A stretch of 64,000 bases of DNA from Hydrogenophilales bacterium (GCA_902627495.1 CACOJS010000002.1:112212-176211); one strand, 5' to 3'; positions 16,366-27,072 are shown, counted from the first letter of the stretch. Made by a program: numbers and translations. Notes: generated by a model from the sequence alone, not told the origin.

Positions 16366-18351
16366 GTGCGAAAGAAAAGTAATTATTCTGCTAAAGATAT
16401 TGAGGTATTAGAGGACCTCTCGCCAATTCTCCACAGGCCGGGAATGTACACCGATCCTGCCAACCCCAACCATGCACTGGTCGAAATAATTGATAATGCG
16501 GCGGATGAGGGCCTTGCAGGTTTTGCAACAAAGGTATCTGTTATATTGCGAGAGGATGGGTCAGCTGAGGTTATTGATAACGGCCGAGGGATTCCCGTTG
16601 AGAAACATCCAACAAAAAAAATTCCAGCAGTACAGTTGATTTTTACCACTCTCCATTCAGGGGGTAAGTTTAGGAAAACAGATAAAGATGCAGTCTATCG
16701 TATTGCTGGTGGCCTCCATGGTGTCGGTGTATGTGTCGCAAATGCTTTGTCTACTAGATTGGAGGTAAATGTAAAGCGGGATGGTATGGAGTCCAGTTTA
16801 AGTTTTGGTCCGAATGGAGTAGTTAGAAAAAATCTTCGCAAGGTTAAAAAGGTTGATATGTCAGATACCGGAACCCGAGTGCAATTTTGGCCTGATAAAA
16901 AATACTTTGACTCAATTAAATTTGTTGAAAATGATCTTTCGTTTTTATTACGAGCCAAAGCAATGTTACTCCCTGGCGTTAAGTTTTTCTTAGGCGTTGA
17001 AAAAGTTGGAAAAATTAAGCAACAATCTTGGTATTTCCCAGAGGGAATGAAAGGGTATTTTAATTCGGCGGTTTCTTTAGAGAACCAGCTTTGCAACCCT
17101 CTCTTTGGTGAGCGTTATGTAGGTGATACGGGAAGTGATGAGACTGGCTTTTCCAGTGGGGAAGGTGCAATGTGGGCTCTCAGTTGGTCCGATGGTGGTG
17201 ATCCTGTTACCGAATCCTATGTAAATATGATACCGACACGCTTGGGGGGCACCCATGTTGCTGGATTGAGGGAAGGTGTGTATTCCGCTATTAAAAAGTT
17301 TATAGATTTACATGCTATGGGACAAAAGGGATTAAAAATAACCCCTGATGATGTTTTTGGTCAGGTGAATTTTGTACTGTCCTGTAAAATACTGGATCCT
17401 CAGTTCAAAGGTCAGGTAAAGAATGAGCTAATTTCTCGCGATGCTGTCAGGTTGGTGTCACAGATTATGCGAGATCCATTAGAGTTGTGGCTGAATCAGC
17501 ATGTAGACTTAGGTAAAAAAATAGCAGAATTTGTGATCCAACAAGCGATTGATAGGACCAAAAAATCACAGAAAGTGATTAGAAAAAAGACTTTTAGCTT
17601 GGCAATTCTCCCCGGAAAGTTGACAGATTGTGCTTCTGACGATGCTGATCAGTCAGAGCTTTTTATTGTAGAGGGTGATTCTGCTGGCGGTTCTGCAAAG
17701 GCCGCCAGAGATAAAGAATTTCAGGCAATTTTGCCATTAAAAGGGAAACCGAAAAACACTTGGCAAGATGCCTCATCTGGTATTTATGCCAACAAAGAAA
17801 TTGAGGCTATAGCATTGTCTATCGGGATAGATCATCATGATGTTTCGGATACCGTAGATTTTTCAAAGTTAAGATATAAAAAGATTAATATTCTTGCGGA
17901 CGCTGATGTGGACGGAGCACACATCCAAGTTCTTTTGTTAACATTATTTTTTCGGCATTTTCCGCAGTTAATTTCAAATAAGCATGTTTATGTTGCTCAA
18001 CCTCCTTTATATAGGCTAGATGTTCCAGCTTTTGGTAAAAGCAAACCAGCACGTAAGATTTATGCCCTTGATGAGGATGAATTGCATGGTATTGAGGGAA
18101 AGTTACGTGAGGAGGGTAGGCAAGAGAATAACTGGACAGTTAGCAGGTTTAAAGGGTTGGGGGAGATGAGTCCTCAGCAGCTATGGGACACCACTCTTAA
18201 TCCCAGTACTAGAAGGGTCTTAGAGGTGTCATTAGAGGATGGACAAAATATTTCAACAGAAATTTTTACCATGATGATGGCACGAGAATGTGCCGCTAAG
18301 CGTCGAGAATGGATGGAGGAATATGGGAATTTAATAGATGATCAATTTTAA
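16366..18351 (+). CDS. parE: DNA topoisomerase IV subunit B
   Basis: ATPase subunit of topoisomerase IV, which unlinks daughter chromosomes. The 661 residues show the GHKL fold motifs EIIDNAADEG, VIDNGRGIPVEKHP and AGGLHGVGVCVANALS, then the TOPRIM region with EGDSAGGSAKAARDKEFQ, PLKGKPKNTW and DADVDGAHI. RPGMYTDPANPNH near the N-terminus is ParE-like rather than GyrB-like, and the length is that of ParE. The start codon is GTG, 8 bp after the LysR gene stop. parC follows after one small gene. Confidence 0.96.
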   Translation: MRKKSNYSAKDIEVLEDLSPILHRPGMYTDPANPNHALVEIIDNAADEGLAGFATKVSVILREDGSAEVIDNGRGIPVEKHPTKKIPAVQLIFTTLHSGGKFRKTDKDAVYRIAGGLHGVGVCVANALSTRLEVNVKRDGMESSLSFGPNGVVRKNLRKVKKVDMSDTGTRVQFWPDKKYFDSIKFVENDLSFLLRAKAMLLPGVKFFLGVEKVGKIKQQSWYFPEGMKGYFNSAVSLENQLCNPLFGERYVGDTGSDETGFSSGEGAMWALSWSDGGDPVTESYVNMIPTRLGGTHVAGLREGVYSAIKKFIDLHAMGQKGLKITPDDVFGQVNFVLSCKILDPQFKGQVKNELISRDAVRLVSQIMRDPLELWLNQHVDLGKKIAEFVIQQAIDRTKKSQKVIRKKTFSLAILPGKLTDCASDDADQSELFIVEGDSAGGSAKAARDKEFQAILPLKGKPKNTWQDASSGIYANKEIEAIALSIGIDHHDVSDTVDFSKLRYKKINILADADVDGAHIQVLLLTLFFRHFPQLISNKHVYVAQPPLYRLDVPAFGKSKPARKIYALDEDELHGIEGKLREEGRQENNWTVSRFKGLGEMSPQQLWDTTLNPSTRRVLEVSLEDGQNISTEIFTMMMARECAAKRREWMEEYGNLIDDQF

Positions 18352-18370
18352 TATATAAGGATGAAAGTTT

Positions 18371-18784
18371 ATGACAAGATTTATTTTTCTTTTTTCCGTA
18401 TTTATGTCACTGCCGGTTTGTGCGGACTCATCAATTACCAGTTATGGGCTTTTTAGTGAATCTGGTGAGCATTTGGAGACGACTGGAAAAGTAAAAATAG
18501 ACGGTCCTGTGGTGTTCGGATTCTGTTTTTCAATGTATGCAGACACAGCGGAAAGTCGATTGACCTTTGTAGAAACAATCAAACACCCATTGCTTATAAA
18601 GTCAAACGGCATAGAATCAATAGGGTATAGTGTGCCAAAAAAATACACTGTGTCTGATTCAAAAGTAACGGGGTGCGTGATGTATAAGGCCTCTAAGACC
18701 TCTGATTTAGTGCCGGGTCTTTGGGAGCTGTCAATTAGTCGCGGGGAAACTGATTTGGCAGCTCAAAGATTTATAGTTGAGTGA
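18371..18784 (+). CDS. DUF3859-like secreted protein
   Basis: A 137-residue protein with a clear signal peptide (MTRFIFLFSVFMSLPVCADS, cleaved near residue 18). The mature part begins ITSYGLFSESG and ends VPGLWELSISRGETDLAAQRFIV, matching the start and end of the DUF3859 pattern, a predicted beta-sandwich of unknown function. It lies between parE (19 bp upstream) and parC (64 bp downstream) on the same strand, so it is probably co-transcribed although the product is exported. Two Cys residues in the mature part could form a disulphide. Confidence 0.65.
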   Translation: MTRFIFLFSVFMSLPVCADSSITSYGLFSESGEHLETTGKVKIDGPVVFGFCFSMYADTAESRLTFVETIKHPLLIKSNGIESIGYSVPKKYTVSDSKVTGCVMYKASKTSDLVPGLWELSISRGETDLAAQRFIVE

Positions 18785-18848
18785 CTTAAGCCATGTCTCT
18801 TAGACACTTACTATTTTTACTATCGTTTATCGGAGTATTGCGACTAAC

Positions 18849-21245
18849 ATGACCATTCAGGATGAGCTTTTTAAGAAGAAACCTTCAAAAATTAATAAGA
18901 ACACAAGGCAAGCAAGCGGTGAAAAACATGAAAAATCAGAGGTGCCTTCTTTCTTTGCTCCTCACACTGGAAGTTTTGACGATGTAATACCGATTGGTCG
19001 CTATGCATCTACCCGATACCTTCAATATGCTGTAGCTACTGTTAAAGAGCGGGCTCTTCCAAGAGCCAGTGACGGACAAAAACCGGTCCAGGCTAGGATA
19101 TTGTATGCCATGTGGCAAATGAGTGCGGCTGCGGGTAACCCAAGAAAAAAGTCTGCTCGAGTTGTTGGTGATGTGTTGGGAAAGTTTCACCCCCATGGTG
19201 ATGCGTCTGTATATGACGCGATGGTTAGAATGTCTCAGGATTTCACCCTACGTTACTCTCTGGTTGACGGAGAGGGGAACTTTGGATCCAGAGATGGTGA
19301 TGACCCTGCTGCCATGCGATACACCGAGGCAAGATTAACGAGTTTTGCAAGCCTTCTATTGGCAGAACTTGGTCAGGACACCGTTGACTTTCTTCCGAAT
19401 TATGACGGGAGTATGCTGGAGCCTAGGTGTTTGCCGGCTAGACTTCCAGTGGTTTTGCTAAATGGGTCCTCGGGTATAGCGGTGGGCATGGCAACGGAAA
19501 TTCCAAGTCATAACATTTTGGAGATAGGAAACGCCCTAGTGGCACTTGTAAAGAATCCGACTCTATCAATCAAGCAGTTGATGCGATTCATAAAAGGGCC
19601 AGATTTCCCCGGGGGTGCTCATATAATCAGCTCTCCGTCTGATATATATAATTTGTACGAGACTGGTAGGGGAAGTATCCGGGTTCGTGCAAAGTGGGTT
19701 TTAGAAAAGTTATCTCGGGGGCAATGGCAACTAGTAGTCAGTGAGCTGCCCCCTGGCATTTCCTCTAAAAGAGTACTGGAAGAAATAGATTCCCTTATTG
19801 CTCCTCAATTTAGACCTGGGAAAAAAACTCTTTCAAATGACCAACAAAGGGAAAAGCAACTCATGATAGGTATGGTAGATCGTGTAAGAGATGAGTCAGA
19901 CAGAAATAATCCCGTTCGCTTGGTTTTTGAACCCAAAACCTCTCGTATTAATCAATCTGATTTTCTAAATCTTTTGCTAACAAAAACAAGTTTAGAGATT
20001 AATGTCCCCATCAATTTGGTGATGATAGGATTGGATGGTCGACCGAGAAATAAAAATTTGCGAGAAGTGTTAACAGAGTGGTTACTATTCCGTTTTGAGA
20101 CCGTTGAGAGAAGAACCAAGAATGAGTTGGAAAAGGTTACTAATCGGCTTCATCTTTTGGAGGGAAGGTTAGTCGTTTTATTAAATGTTGATGAAGTGGT
20201 GCGAATTATTAGGGCCTCGGAAAAGCCAAAACATGACCTAATTGATGCCTTTGATTTAACTGAGGTTCAAGCAGAAGATATTTTGGAAATGCGGCTAAGG
20301 CAAATAGCTAAGCTTGAGAAATTAAAAGTAGAGAAAGAGATTGGCGGTCTGAAGAAGAGCAAAAGAGTCTTAAACAAAATAATTAAGAGCCGTACGGCTC
20401 TCGAGCAAGTTGTTTCTGATGAGATTTCCGGCGATATTAAGTCTTTTGGTGATGATCGTCGAACCCTAATAAAAGAAGCTACTAGAGCTTCCGTTGAGCC
20501 TAGAATAATAGATGGGCCGTTAACAGTGATATTTTCAAAAAAAGGTTGGGTGAGATGTCGACAGGGATGGGAAGTTGATGAGCATGCATTATCTTTCAAA
20601 GAAGGCGATGGGCTAGCGGCTTTTCATAAGGTAAAGACAACCGATCATGTGGTGTTTCTTGATTCAAAAGGAAGAGCCTATACGTTGACGGCGTCACAGC
20701 TTCCATCAGGTAGAGGGGATGGTGTCCCGGTGTCTTCGCTAGTGGATGTGCAGTCGGGTGCTCATATCTTGCATTGTGTATCTGGACCAACAAAAACCAA
20801 GGTGCTCATCTCTTCGCAAGGGGGATACGGTTTCCTATCTTCGATATCTGACATGGTGTCTAATCGAAAAGCGGGCCGTGACTTTATGACCTTAGCAACC
20901 AACGATCTTATGCATAAACCGTGTGTCTATGAAAATGGGAAGGATAGTCTGGTGGCTGTCGTTTCCAGCAACTCTCGGCTGTTGATTTTTCCCATTGGTG
21001 AGCTTAGAGAGATGTCCCGCGGTCGAGGCAATATCCTCATGGGACTACATGATGGGGAGACTATAGTTGCCAGTGCGATCTTAAATGAAAGATTTTTATG
21101 CATTACAGGGTATGGGGTCCGTAATAATAAGCTTAAGCAGATTAAATTAGTGGGAGAAAAACTAGATCGATATATAGGACGGCGTGCTAGAATGGGGCGA
21201 GCCTTAACTCATAAACTGAAATCTCCAGTGGCTATTAAAATATAA
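18849..21245 (+). CDS. parC: DNA topoisomerase IV subunit A
   Basis: Breakage-reunion subunit of topoisomerase IV. The 798 residues begin with an extra hydrophilic tail of about 45 residues rich in Lys, then [20 protein letters not shown]. The catalytic Tyr lies in [10 protein letters not shown]. The quinolone-determining helix reads [15 protein letters not shown], so the positions equal to E. coli Ser80 and Glu84 are Ala and Asp. The C-terminal beta-pinwheel is shorter than in GyrA, with no GyrA box, supporting ParC over GyrA. It is followed by a GMC oxidoreductase after 79 bp. Confidence 0.95.
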   Translation: MTIQDELFKKKPSKINKNTRQASGEKHEKSEVPSFFAPHTGSFDDVIPIGRYASTRYLQYAVATVKERALPRASDGQKPVQARILYAMWQMSAAAGNPRKKSARVVGDVLGKFHPHGDASVYDAMVRMSQDFTLRYSLVDGEGNFGSRDGDDPAAMRYTEARLTSFASLLLAELGQDTVDFLPNYDGSMLEPRCLPARLPVVLLNGSSGIAVGMATEIPSHNILEIGNALVALVKNPTLSIKQLMRFIKGPDFPGGAHIISSPSDIYNLYETGRGSIRVRAKWVLEKLSRGQWQLVVSELPPGISSKRVLEEIDSLIAPQFRPGKKTLSNDQQREKQLMIGMVDRVRDESDRNNPVRLVFEPKTSRINQSDFLNLLLTKTSLEINVPINLVMIGLDGRPRNKNLREVLTEWLLFRFETVERRTKNELEKVTNRLHLLEGRLVVLLNVDEVVRIIRASEKPKHDLIDAFDLTEVQAEDILEMRLRQIAKLEKLKVEKEIGGLKKSKRVLNKIIKSRTALEQVVSDEISGDIKSFGDDRRTLIKEATRASVEPRIIDGPLTVIFSKKGWVRCRQGWEVDEHALSFKEGDGLAAFHKVKTTDHVVFLDSKGRAYTLTASQLPSGRGDGVPVSSLVDVQSGAHILHCVSGPTKTKVLISSQGGYGFLSSISDMVSNRKAGRDFMTLATNDLMHKPCVYENGKDSLVAVVSSNSRLLIFPIGELREMSRGRGNILMGLHDGETIVASAILNERFLCITGYGVRNNKLKQIKLVGEKLDRYIGRRARMGRALTHKLKSPVAIKI

Positions 21246-21324
21246 GAGATGGCAATGTCCACACAAGGATTTTTTTTAGTGAGGTCAATTATAGTTGTAG
21301 TAAGTCTAACTTTTTTGGGTTTAC

Positions 21325-22950
21325 ATGGTAAAGAAAATTTCGGGTTTTGATTTTATTATTATCGGAGCAGGGTCGGCGGGTTGTTTATTGGCAAATCGTC
21401 TGTCTAAGGACCCTCGCAATAAGGTTTTGTTATTAGAAGCCGGGGAAGACGATAACTATTTTTGGATTCCTATTCCAGTTGGATACCTCTACACCATTGG
21501 AAACCCGCGAACAGATTGGTGTTATCACACGGAACCTGATGATGGCTTGAATGGGCGCTCTCTGGGATATGCACGGGGACGCGTAATGGGAGGATGCACC
21601 TCAATTAACGCCATGATTTATATGCGCGGTCAGCGATCAGACTATGATAACTGGAGTGCTATGGGAAATCGAGGATGGGATTGGGATTCTGTGTTGCCAT
21701 ATTTCAAACGTATGGAGGACTATGTCCATGGGGCTGATGAATTTCATGGTGCTGGTGGGGAACTTCCCGTTCAGGAACGAAGAGTGAACTGGGAGATTCT
21801 GGATGCCTGGAGGGATGCTGCAGAGGAATCAGGCATCCCGAAGATTCAAGAATTCAATAGAGGTGATAATTTTGGAAATGCTTATTTCCAGGTCAATCAG
21901 CGCAACGGGGTGCGGTGGAACGCAGTTCGGTCATTTTTATGGCCAATCAAAAACCGTAAGAACCTGACTATTTTAAAAAAAGCCCACGTCGAAAAACTTG
22001 ATGTAACAAAAACAGGTTCTTACAAAAGAATTATTGGTGTGGAGTTCTTTTCACAGAACGAAGGAAAATGTTACGCAGATAGTGGTAGGGAAGTGATATT
22101 GAGTGCGGGTAGCATTGGGTCACCACAAATTCTAGAGCTGTCAGGCATTGGGGACGGGAGACTTTCGGAAAAATGTGGTATCGATTGGGTACATCAACTA
22201 GATGGAGTCGGGAAAAACCTACAAGATCATTTACAAATCCGTATTCAATACAAAGTAAAAAACACCGTCACTTTAAATAATTTAATTAATAGTGTCACCG
22301 GTAAGATAAAAATGGGATTAGAGTATTTGTTCTTTCGAAAGGGACCACTTACTATGCCTCCTTCCCAATTAGGTGCTTTTGCACGAAGTGATAATTCACG
22401 TGAGTCTGCGAATATTGAGTGGCATGTACAGCCCCTCTCTCTTGATAAATTTGGCGACCCGTTACATTCTTTTTCGGCAATCACACCGTCGGTCTGTAAT
22501 CTTCGGCCTACCAGTAGGGGTAGTGTGGAAGCAGTTTCCCCCAACCCTTTTAAGCACCCTAAAATAAAGATGAATTATTTATCTACGGATGATGACAAAC
22601 AAGTAGCAGTAGATTCTATTAGGTTAACTAGGAAAATTATGCAATCTGACAGTCTCCGAAAGTTCCAGCCTGAGGAGTTCCGTCCAGGAAAGGAAATACA
22701 AAGTGATGAACAGCTAATAGAGGCTGCGGGGAATTTAGGTTCTACGATATTTCATCCTGTTGGAACTTGTAAGATGGGGAGTGAAAAGTCGGCTGTGGTG
22801 AATGACCGATTGCAGGTCAGAGGGGTGGATAATCTACGGATTATAGATGCATCGGTAATGCCTACCATAACATCTGGTAATACCAACGCTCCAACAATGA
22901 TGATTGCTGAAAAGGGAGCAGAAATCATTTTGAAATCCTCGCAAAATTAG
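21325..22950 (+). CDS. GMC family FAD-dependent oxidoreductase (choline/alcohol dehydrogenase-like)
   Basis: A 541-residue flavoenzyme that oxidises an alcohol. The FAD site is [20 protein letters not shown] at residues 8-28, with the GMC signature [20 protein letters not shown] near residue 90 and the second signature [15 protein letters not shown] near 270. The active-site His is in [11 protein letters not shown] near the C-terminus, and [23 protein letters not shown] closes the FAD domain. The substrate may be choline, polyethylene glycol or another alcohol; motifs do not decide. It lies between parC and the iron importer without a partner gene. Confidence 0.92.
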   Translation: MVKKISGFDFIIIGAGSAGCLLANRLSKDPRNKVLLLEAGEDDNYFWIPIPVGYLYTIGNPRTDWCYHTEPDDGLNGRSLGYARGRVMGGCTSINAMIYMRGQRSDYDNWSAMGNRGWDWDSVLPYFKRMEDYVHGADEFHGAGGELPVQERRVNWEILDAWRDAAEESGIPKIQEFNRGDNFGNAYFQVNQRNGVRWNAVRSFLWPIKNRKNLTILKKAHVEKLDVTKTGSYKRIIGVEFFSQNEGKCYADSGREVILSAGSIGSPQILELSGIGDGRLSEKCGIDWVHQLDGVGKNLQDHLQIRIQYKVKNTVTLNNLINSVTGKIKMGLEYLFFRKGPLTMPPSQLGAFARSDNSRESANIEWHVQPLSLDKFGDPLHSFSAITPSVCNLRPTSRGSVEAVSPNPFKHPKIKMNYLSTDDDKQVAVDSIRLTRKIMQSDSLRKFQPEEFRPGKEIQSDEQLIEAAGNLGSTIFHPVGTCKMGSEKSAVVNDRLQVRGVDNLRIIDASVMPTITSGNTNAPTMMIAEKGAEIILKSSQN

Positions 22951-23013
22951 CGTCGTACTAGACCAATATTCTGAGGTTTCAACAAAAACGTGGTTTTTGG
23001 TTTTTTTCAAGGT

Positions 23014-23032
23014 ACAATAAATATCATTATCA
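23014..23032. promoter_or_regulatory. candidate Fur box upstream of the iron importer
   Basis: This 19-bp stretch matches the Fur consensus at 14 positions by hand alignment, with the right half-site ATCATTATC perfect. It lies 44 bp before the iron-binding-protein gene, a suitable place for iron-dependent repression of the whole operon. Confidence 0.5.
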
Positions 23033-23076
23033 GGATGGGAATTGTTACGAGTTCGCTTAAATTTTGAAAGGATAGT

Positions 23077-24093
23077 ATGAGCCAAAGCATCCCTAAAATA
23101 ATTTTATTGTCTCTTTGTGTATCGTTAACTCTCAACTGTTTTGGGAAAGAAGTTAACGTTTACAGTTATAGGAAACCACATCTAATTAAACCACTTTTTG
23201 ATAAATTCACCCAAAATACTGGAATAGAAGTAAATACTGTTTTTGCCCAGAAGGGAATGCTGGAGAGACTGAGAAACGAAGGTAGAAATAGTCCAGCAGA
23301 TTTGATTTTTACAGTTGATATTGGTCGAATCTCAGATTTTAAGGAGGCAGGCCTTACTCAGCCGGTGAATTCTGACATATTATTAAATAATATTCCGCAA
23401 AACTTCAGAGACCCAGAAAATTATTGGTTTGGTTTGACCTCGAGAGCTAGAATAATAGTTGTCTCTAAAGATCGTATCAGGGCGGGAGAGGAAATTCTGA
23501 GTTACGAAGATTTAGCAGATCCTCGGTGGAGGGGGCGGGTTTGTACCCGTCAAGGGAAACACCCTTATATGGTTGCCCTTACGGCAAGCGTTATTGCTGA
23601 GCATGGTACCGATGGGGCAAAAAACTGGTTGATGGGGTTGAAAAATAATTTGGCTAGAAAGCCTCAGGGTAATGATAGAGCACAGGTTAAGGCCATTTTC
23701 AGTGGACTTTGTGATGTTGCAGTTATAAACCACTACTACATGGCTAAAATGTTGGTCGATGAAGAGCAAACAGAGTGGGCTAATTCAGTTAGAATTATTT
23801 TCCCGAACCAGATGGATAGAGGGACTCATATGAATGTAAGTGGGGTTTCACTGACCAAGTATGCCCCTAATCCTGATGCCGCAATTAAATTGATGGAGTT
23901 TTTGTCTAGCTCCGAGGGGCAATCTCTTTATGCCGAAAGGAATGGTGAATATCCTGTGAAAAAAGGTATTAACCCCCAAGATCTTGTAGCTTCTTGGGGA
24001 GGTTTTAAGCAGGATGATTTGGGGCTTAGCCGTATAGCTCGTCTCAGAGAGCGTGCTATCAGACTTGCAGACGAAGTTAAATACAACGAGTAG
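23077..24093 (+). CDS. fbpA: Fe(III) ABC transporter substrate-binding protein
   Basis: A 338-residue periplasmic ferric-ion binding protein with a Sec signal peptide (cleavage near residue 24). The mature protein starts EVNVYSYRKPHLIKPLFDKF, typical of FutA/FbpA, and has paired Tyr residues in NHYYMAKML that bind iron in this family. RWRGRVCTRQGKHPY and GTHMNVSGVSLTKYAPN are further family motifs. It delivers iron to the permease and ATPase encoded downstream (26 bp to the next gene). A Fur-like box lies upstream. The symbol is by family. Confidence 0.92.
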   Translation: MSQSIPKIILLSLCVSLTLNCFGKEVNVYSYRKPHLIKPLFDKFTQNTGIEVNTVFAQKGMLERLRNEGRNSPADLIFTVDIGRISDFKEAGLTQPVNSDILLNNIPQNFRDPENYWFGLTSRARIIVVSKDRIRAGEEILSYEDLADPRWRGRVCTRQGKHPYMVALTASVIAEHGTDGAKNWLMGLKNNLARKPQGNDRAQVKAIFSGLCDVAVINHYYMAKMLVDEEQTEWANSVRIIFPNQMDRGTHMNVSGVSLTKYAPNPDAAIKLMEFLSSSEGQSLYAERNGEYPVKKGINPQDLVASWGGFKQDDLGLSRIARLRERAIRLADEVKYNE

Positions 24094-24119
24094 TTGAGCC
24101 TTGCGGTAAGGTTTTTGTT

Positions 24120-25790
24120 TTGAGAAAAATACATAACCTTATTTCGCACCGAGTGAGGCTTGGTGCCTGGGTATCACTGTGCTTGTCGGCACTTCTTGCA
24201 ACACCCGTATTGTCGATTGTTTTTGTTGCACTACAGCCAAGTGGCGAGGTCTGGTCTCATTTGATAAATACTACTTTACCAGGATATGTATACAACACCA
24301 TTATTCTGTCTATCGGGGTAGGTTTTATTGCGGTTCTATTGGGTACGTCTACTGCTTGGTTAGTGACAATGTGCAGCTTTCCGGGAGTGAGATACTTCAA
24401 CTTTTTACTCCTCCTGCCTTTAGCAATGCCATCTTATGTGGTTGCTTATGCCTACACGGATTTCCTCGAGTATGCCGGGCCATTACAAACTTTTTTAAGG
24501 CATTTGTGCGACTGGACACATCCAACAGATTACTGGTTCCCAGACATTAGGGGGTTAGGTGGAGGCATAATTGTAATGTCATTTGTTTTGTACCCCTATG
24601 TCTATCTTTTAGCCAGAGCAGCATTTTTGGAACAGTCTGTAAATGTATTGGAAGTTAGTAGAGTGTTGGGGCGAGGTGTCTTGGGAACCTTTCTGAAGGT
24701 CTCTTTGCCTAGTGCACGGCCGGCAATCGTTGTTGGAGTTTCTCTCGTGCTAATGGAAACTTTGAATGACTATGGGACTGTTGATTTTTTTGCGATTCCT
24801 ACTATGACGTTTGGACTAATAGATGTTTGGTTTGGTATGAACAATGTTGCTGGGGCTGCCCAGATCGCATCATCATTACTGGTTTTTGTAATCTTGCTGA
24901 TCGTTATAGAAAACTTTAGTAGAAGACGTCAACGTTTTTATCAGCAGAGTTCGACCAGGTTTTCCAATTTACCAAATTATCAATTGAAAGGGTGGAGTGC
25001 TTTTTTTGCACTTGCAACTTGCCTTTTTCCTATTATCATAGGTTTCATAGTCCCCGCAGTCGTTTTGTCTGTTCTTTCCGTGAAATATTTTTCAGTTTCT
25101 TGGACTTCTGAGTTTCGCATTTTGGTTGCTAATAGTTTAGTTTTGTCCATGTCGGCTTCGTTAATAGTTCTTCTCATAGCACTTTTCTTAGCTTATTGCC
25201 GTCGGATATATCCTGATGCTATGCTGAGCTCTATCATAAAGATAGCATCCATGGGTTATGCCATGCCAGGAGCTGTTCTGGCAATTGGTATTTTATTGCC
25301 ATTGGGTGCGTTTGATAACTTTATCGACTCTCTATCTCGTGAATGGTTCGGACTGTCAACGGGTCTAATATTCAGTGGGACTTTTTTCGCTGTATTGTTT
25401 GCGTATATAGTACGGTTTTTAACAATAGCAATGGGGCAAATTGAGAGTAGTCTGGGAAAGATATCATCGTCTATGGACATGGCGTCTAAAGCATTGGGCT
25501 ATTCAAGTTATCGTGGTTTCTGGCGTCACCACTTCCCGTTGATAAGGGGTGGAGCAATTGTGGCTTTGATCATCGTCTTTGTCGATTGTATGAAAGAATT
25601 GCCCGCCACGCTGATCTTGAGGCCTTTTAATTTCAACACGCTTGCGGTTCATGTCTATCATTACGCATCGGATGAAATGTTAGGCGAAGCTGCTCTAGGC
25701 TGTATGTTTATTGTGGCAGTTGGGCTTTTGCCTGTTCTACTATTGAGTTGGATGCTCACTAAATCCAGGAAAATTAATGATACGGTATAA
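24120..25790 (+). CDS. fbpB: Fe(III) ABC transporter permease
   Basis: A 556-residue inner-membrane permease made of two fused permease domains (about residues 55-265 and 335-540), as in FbpB/AfuB. Each half has a coupling loop of the EAA type: one in VLEVSRVLGRGVLGTFLKVSLP, one in DMASKALGYSSYRGFWRHHFPL. About twelve helices are predicted. The frame starts with TTG at 24120; no ATG in frame is better placed. It sits between the iron-binding protein and the ATPase genes and completes an iron(III) importer. Confidence 0.92.
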   Translation: MRKIHNLISHRVRLGAWVSLCLSALLATPVLSIVFVALQPSGEVWSHLINTTLPGYVYNTIILSIGVGFIAVLLGTSTAWLVTMCSFPGVRYFNFLLLLPLAMPSYVVAYAYTDFLEYAGPLQTFLRHLCDWTHPTDYWFPDIRGLGGGIIVMSFVLYPYVYLLARAAFLEQSVNVLEVSRVLGRGVLGTFLKVSLPSARPAIVVGVSLVLMETLNDYGTVDFFAIPTMTFGLIDVWFGMNNVAGAAQIASSLLVFVILLIVIENFSRRRQRFYQQSSTRFSNLPNYQLKGWSAFFALATCLFPIIIGFIVPAVVLSVLSVKYFSVSWTSEFRILVANSLVLSMSASLIVLLIALFLAYCRRIYPDAMLSSIIKIASMGYAMPGAVLAIGILLPLGAFDNFIDSLSREWFGLSTGLIFSGTFFAVLFAYIVRFLTIAMGQIESSLGKISSSMDMASKALGYSSYRGFWRHHFPLIRGGAIVALIIVFVDCMKELPATLILRPFNFNTLAVHVYHYASDEMLGEAALGCMFIVAVGLLPVLLLSWMLTKSRKINDTV

Positions 25791-25829
25791 AATGAAAAAT
25801 CGAAATTTGGGGATTATGAGGGGATTTTC

Positions 25830-26867
25830 GTGCATCTGCAGGTGACCAATCTTTTTTGCGATTATGGTGATTATGAGGCTGTGAGGGGAGTTGACTTCAT
25901 GGTTTCACGAGGTGAGAGAGTTTGTTTGCTAGGTCCAAGTGGTTGTGGGAAGACTACGATTTTACGAGCTATTGCAGGTCTTCACGACCCGACCAATGGA
26001 GAGATTAAAATTAATAATCAGGTAGTCTTCGGAACGGACCGATTTATACCTATTCAAGAAAGGAGGGTAGGTATGGTCTTTCAAGATCATGCTCTATTTC
26101 CGCACCTCTCCGTGCGAGAAAATGTAGGTGCTGGCTTATGGTCTATAGGAGCTAAGGAGAGAAATAGAGTTAGTGGTGAGTACATGGAAATGATGGGAAT
26201 AAGTAGCCTCGGGAGCCGTTTTCCACACGAATTGTCAGGGGGGCAGCAACAAAGAGTAGCCCTCGCTAGGGCCTTAGCTCCTAAGCCATTATTACTCTTG
26301 ATGGATGAGCCCTTTTCTAGTCTTGATTTAGATATGCGGTTTCGGATGAGTCAAGAGATCTCCGATCTTTTGAGGATACATGATATTACTTGTGTCATGG
26401 TTACCCACGATCAGCAGGATGCTTTTGTTATGGGCGATAAAATAGGAGTTATGGCGAATGGGACGCTCCTCCAGTGGGATGATCCCCACCATGTCTACCA
26501 TGAGCCAGCAAGTCGTTTCGTGGCGGATTTCATAGGTGACGGAGCCTTTATAGATGCGGTTGTGACGGGAGATGGTAAATTATCAAGTGGGGTAGCTGAT
26601 CTTGAGTTAGAGAATATGGGTAGTCTTAAGTCTGGTGATAATGTTGACATCTTGGTGCGTCCAGAAGACGTAATATTTGATGAGACTAGTAATATTAGGG
26701 CAAAAATCATTCGACGGTCGTACAAAGGTGCAGAAATTTTGTATACGTTATCACTTGAAAATAAGAATAAAGTTCTAGCCTCTTTTTCTAGTCATTCCTA
26801 TTTTTCAGTTGGTGATGATATTGGTATTAAGTTCCAATTCAATCACGTTGTGGTTTTCAAGAAATGA
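25830..26867 (+). CDS. fbpC: Fe(III) ABC transporter ATP-binding protein
   Basis: A 345-residue ATPase powering the iron importer. Walker A is GPSGCGKTT near residue 37, the Q-loop VFQDHALFPHL, the signature LSGGQQQRVALARAL, Walker B LLLMDEPFSSLD, and the switch His is in VMVTHDQQDAF. The C-terminal TOBE-like region (about residues 240-345) is the regulatory extension seen in FbpC/PotA types. The start is GTG; an ATG at 25816 is out of frame. It lies 39 bp after the permease. Confidence 0.93.
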   Translation: MHLQVTNLFCDYGDYEAVRGVDFMVSRGERVCLLGPSGCGKTTILRAIAGLHDPTNGEIKINNQVVFGTDRFIPIQERRVGMVFQDHALFPHLSVRENVGAGLWSIGAKERNRVSGEYMEMMGISSLGSRFPHELSGGQQQRVALARALAPKPLLLLMDEPFSSLDLDMRFRMSQEISDLLRIHDITCVMVTHDQQDAFVMGDKIGVMANGTLLQWDDPHHVYHEPASRFVADFIGDGAFIDAVVTGDGKLSSGVADLELENMGSLKSGDNVDILVRPEDVIFDETSNIRAKIIRRSYKGAEILYTLSLENKNKVLASFSSHSYFSVGDDIGIKFQFNHVVVFKK

Positions 26868-26972
26868 TAATCAATTGATGGTATTATTCATTGCTTAATT
26901 TACATCTCGAACCCTTATGCTCTTATTTGGTAAAAATTAGTAGGCATTTGGGGGTGATTTATCTTTCTCACC

Positions 26973-27049
26973 GTTTGTTACCCGCAGAAGCTGGTTTTAT
27001 CCTGAAGCTAGAGACCAAGGAAGGATGATTAAGCGGGTAGTACATAAAC
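26973..27049 (+). promoter_or_regulatory. predicted structured leader of the MFS gene
   Basis: TACCCGC at 26979-26985 pairs with GCGGGTA at 27033-27039; two wobble pairs and one A-U pair extend the stem to about ten. It encloses 47 nt that contain a purine-rich AAGGAAGG. A smaller hairpin (GGTGA/TCACC) lies just upstream at 26953-26972. The structure would mask the start region of the short uORF at 27025. Confidence 0.35.
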
Positions 27050-27072
27050 TCGGTGGATGTCTATCTTTTTGA
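27025..27072 (+). CDS. possible 15-residue leader peptide (uORF)
   Basis: A short frame (MIKRVVHKLGGCLSF) starts with ATG just after AAGGAAGG and ends 20 bp before the MFS start. Its first half lies in the 3' arm of the leader stem. The position suits translation-coupled attenuation of the pump gene, but the Shine-Dalgarno spacing is tight and the frame could be chance. Confidence 0.25.
   Translation: MIKRVVHKLGGCLSF

Noticed and set aside
26860..26878. Second Fur-like sequence (core ATGATAATCA) at the end of the iron ATPase gene
   Set aside because: Only 12 of 19 matches, and it overlaps the coding end and stop codon; likely chance in AT-rich DNA.
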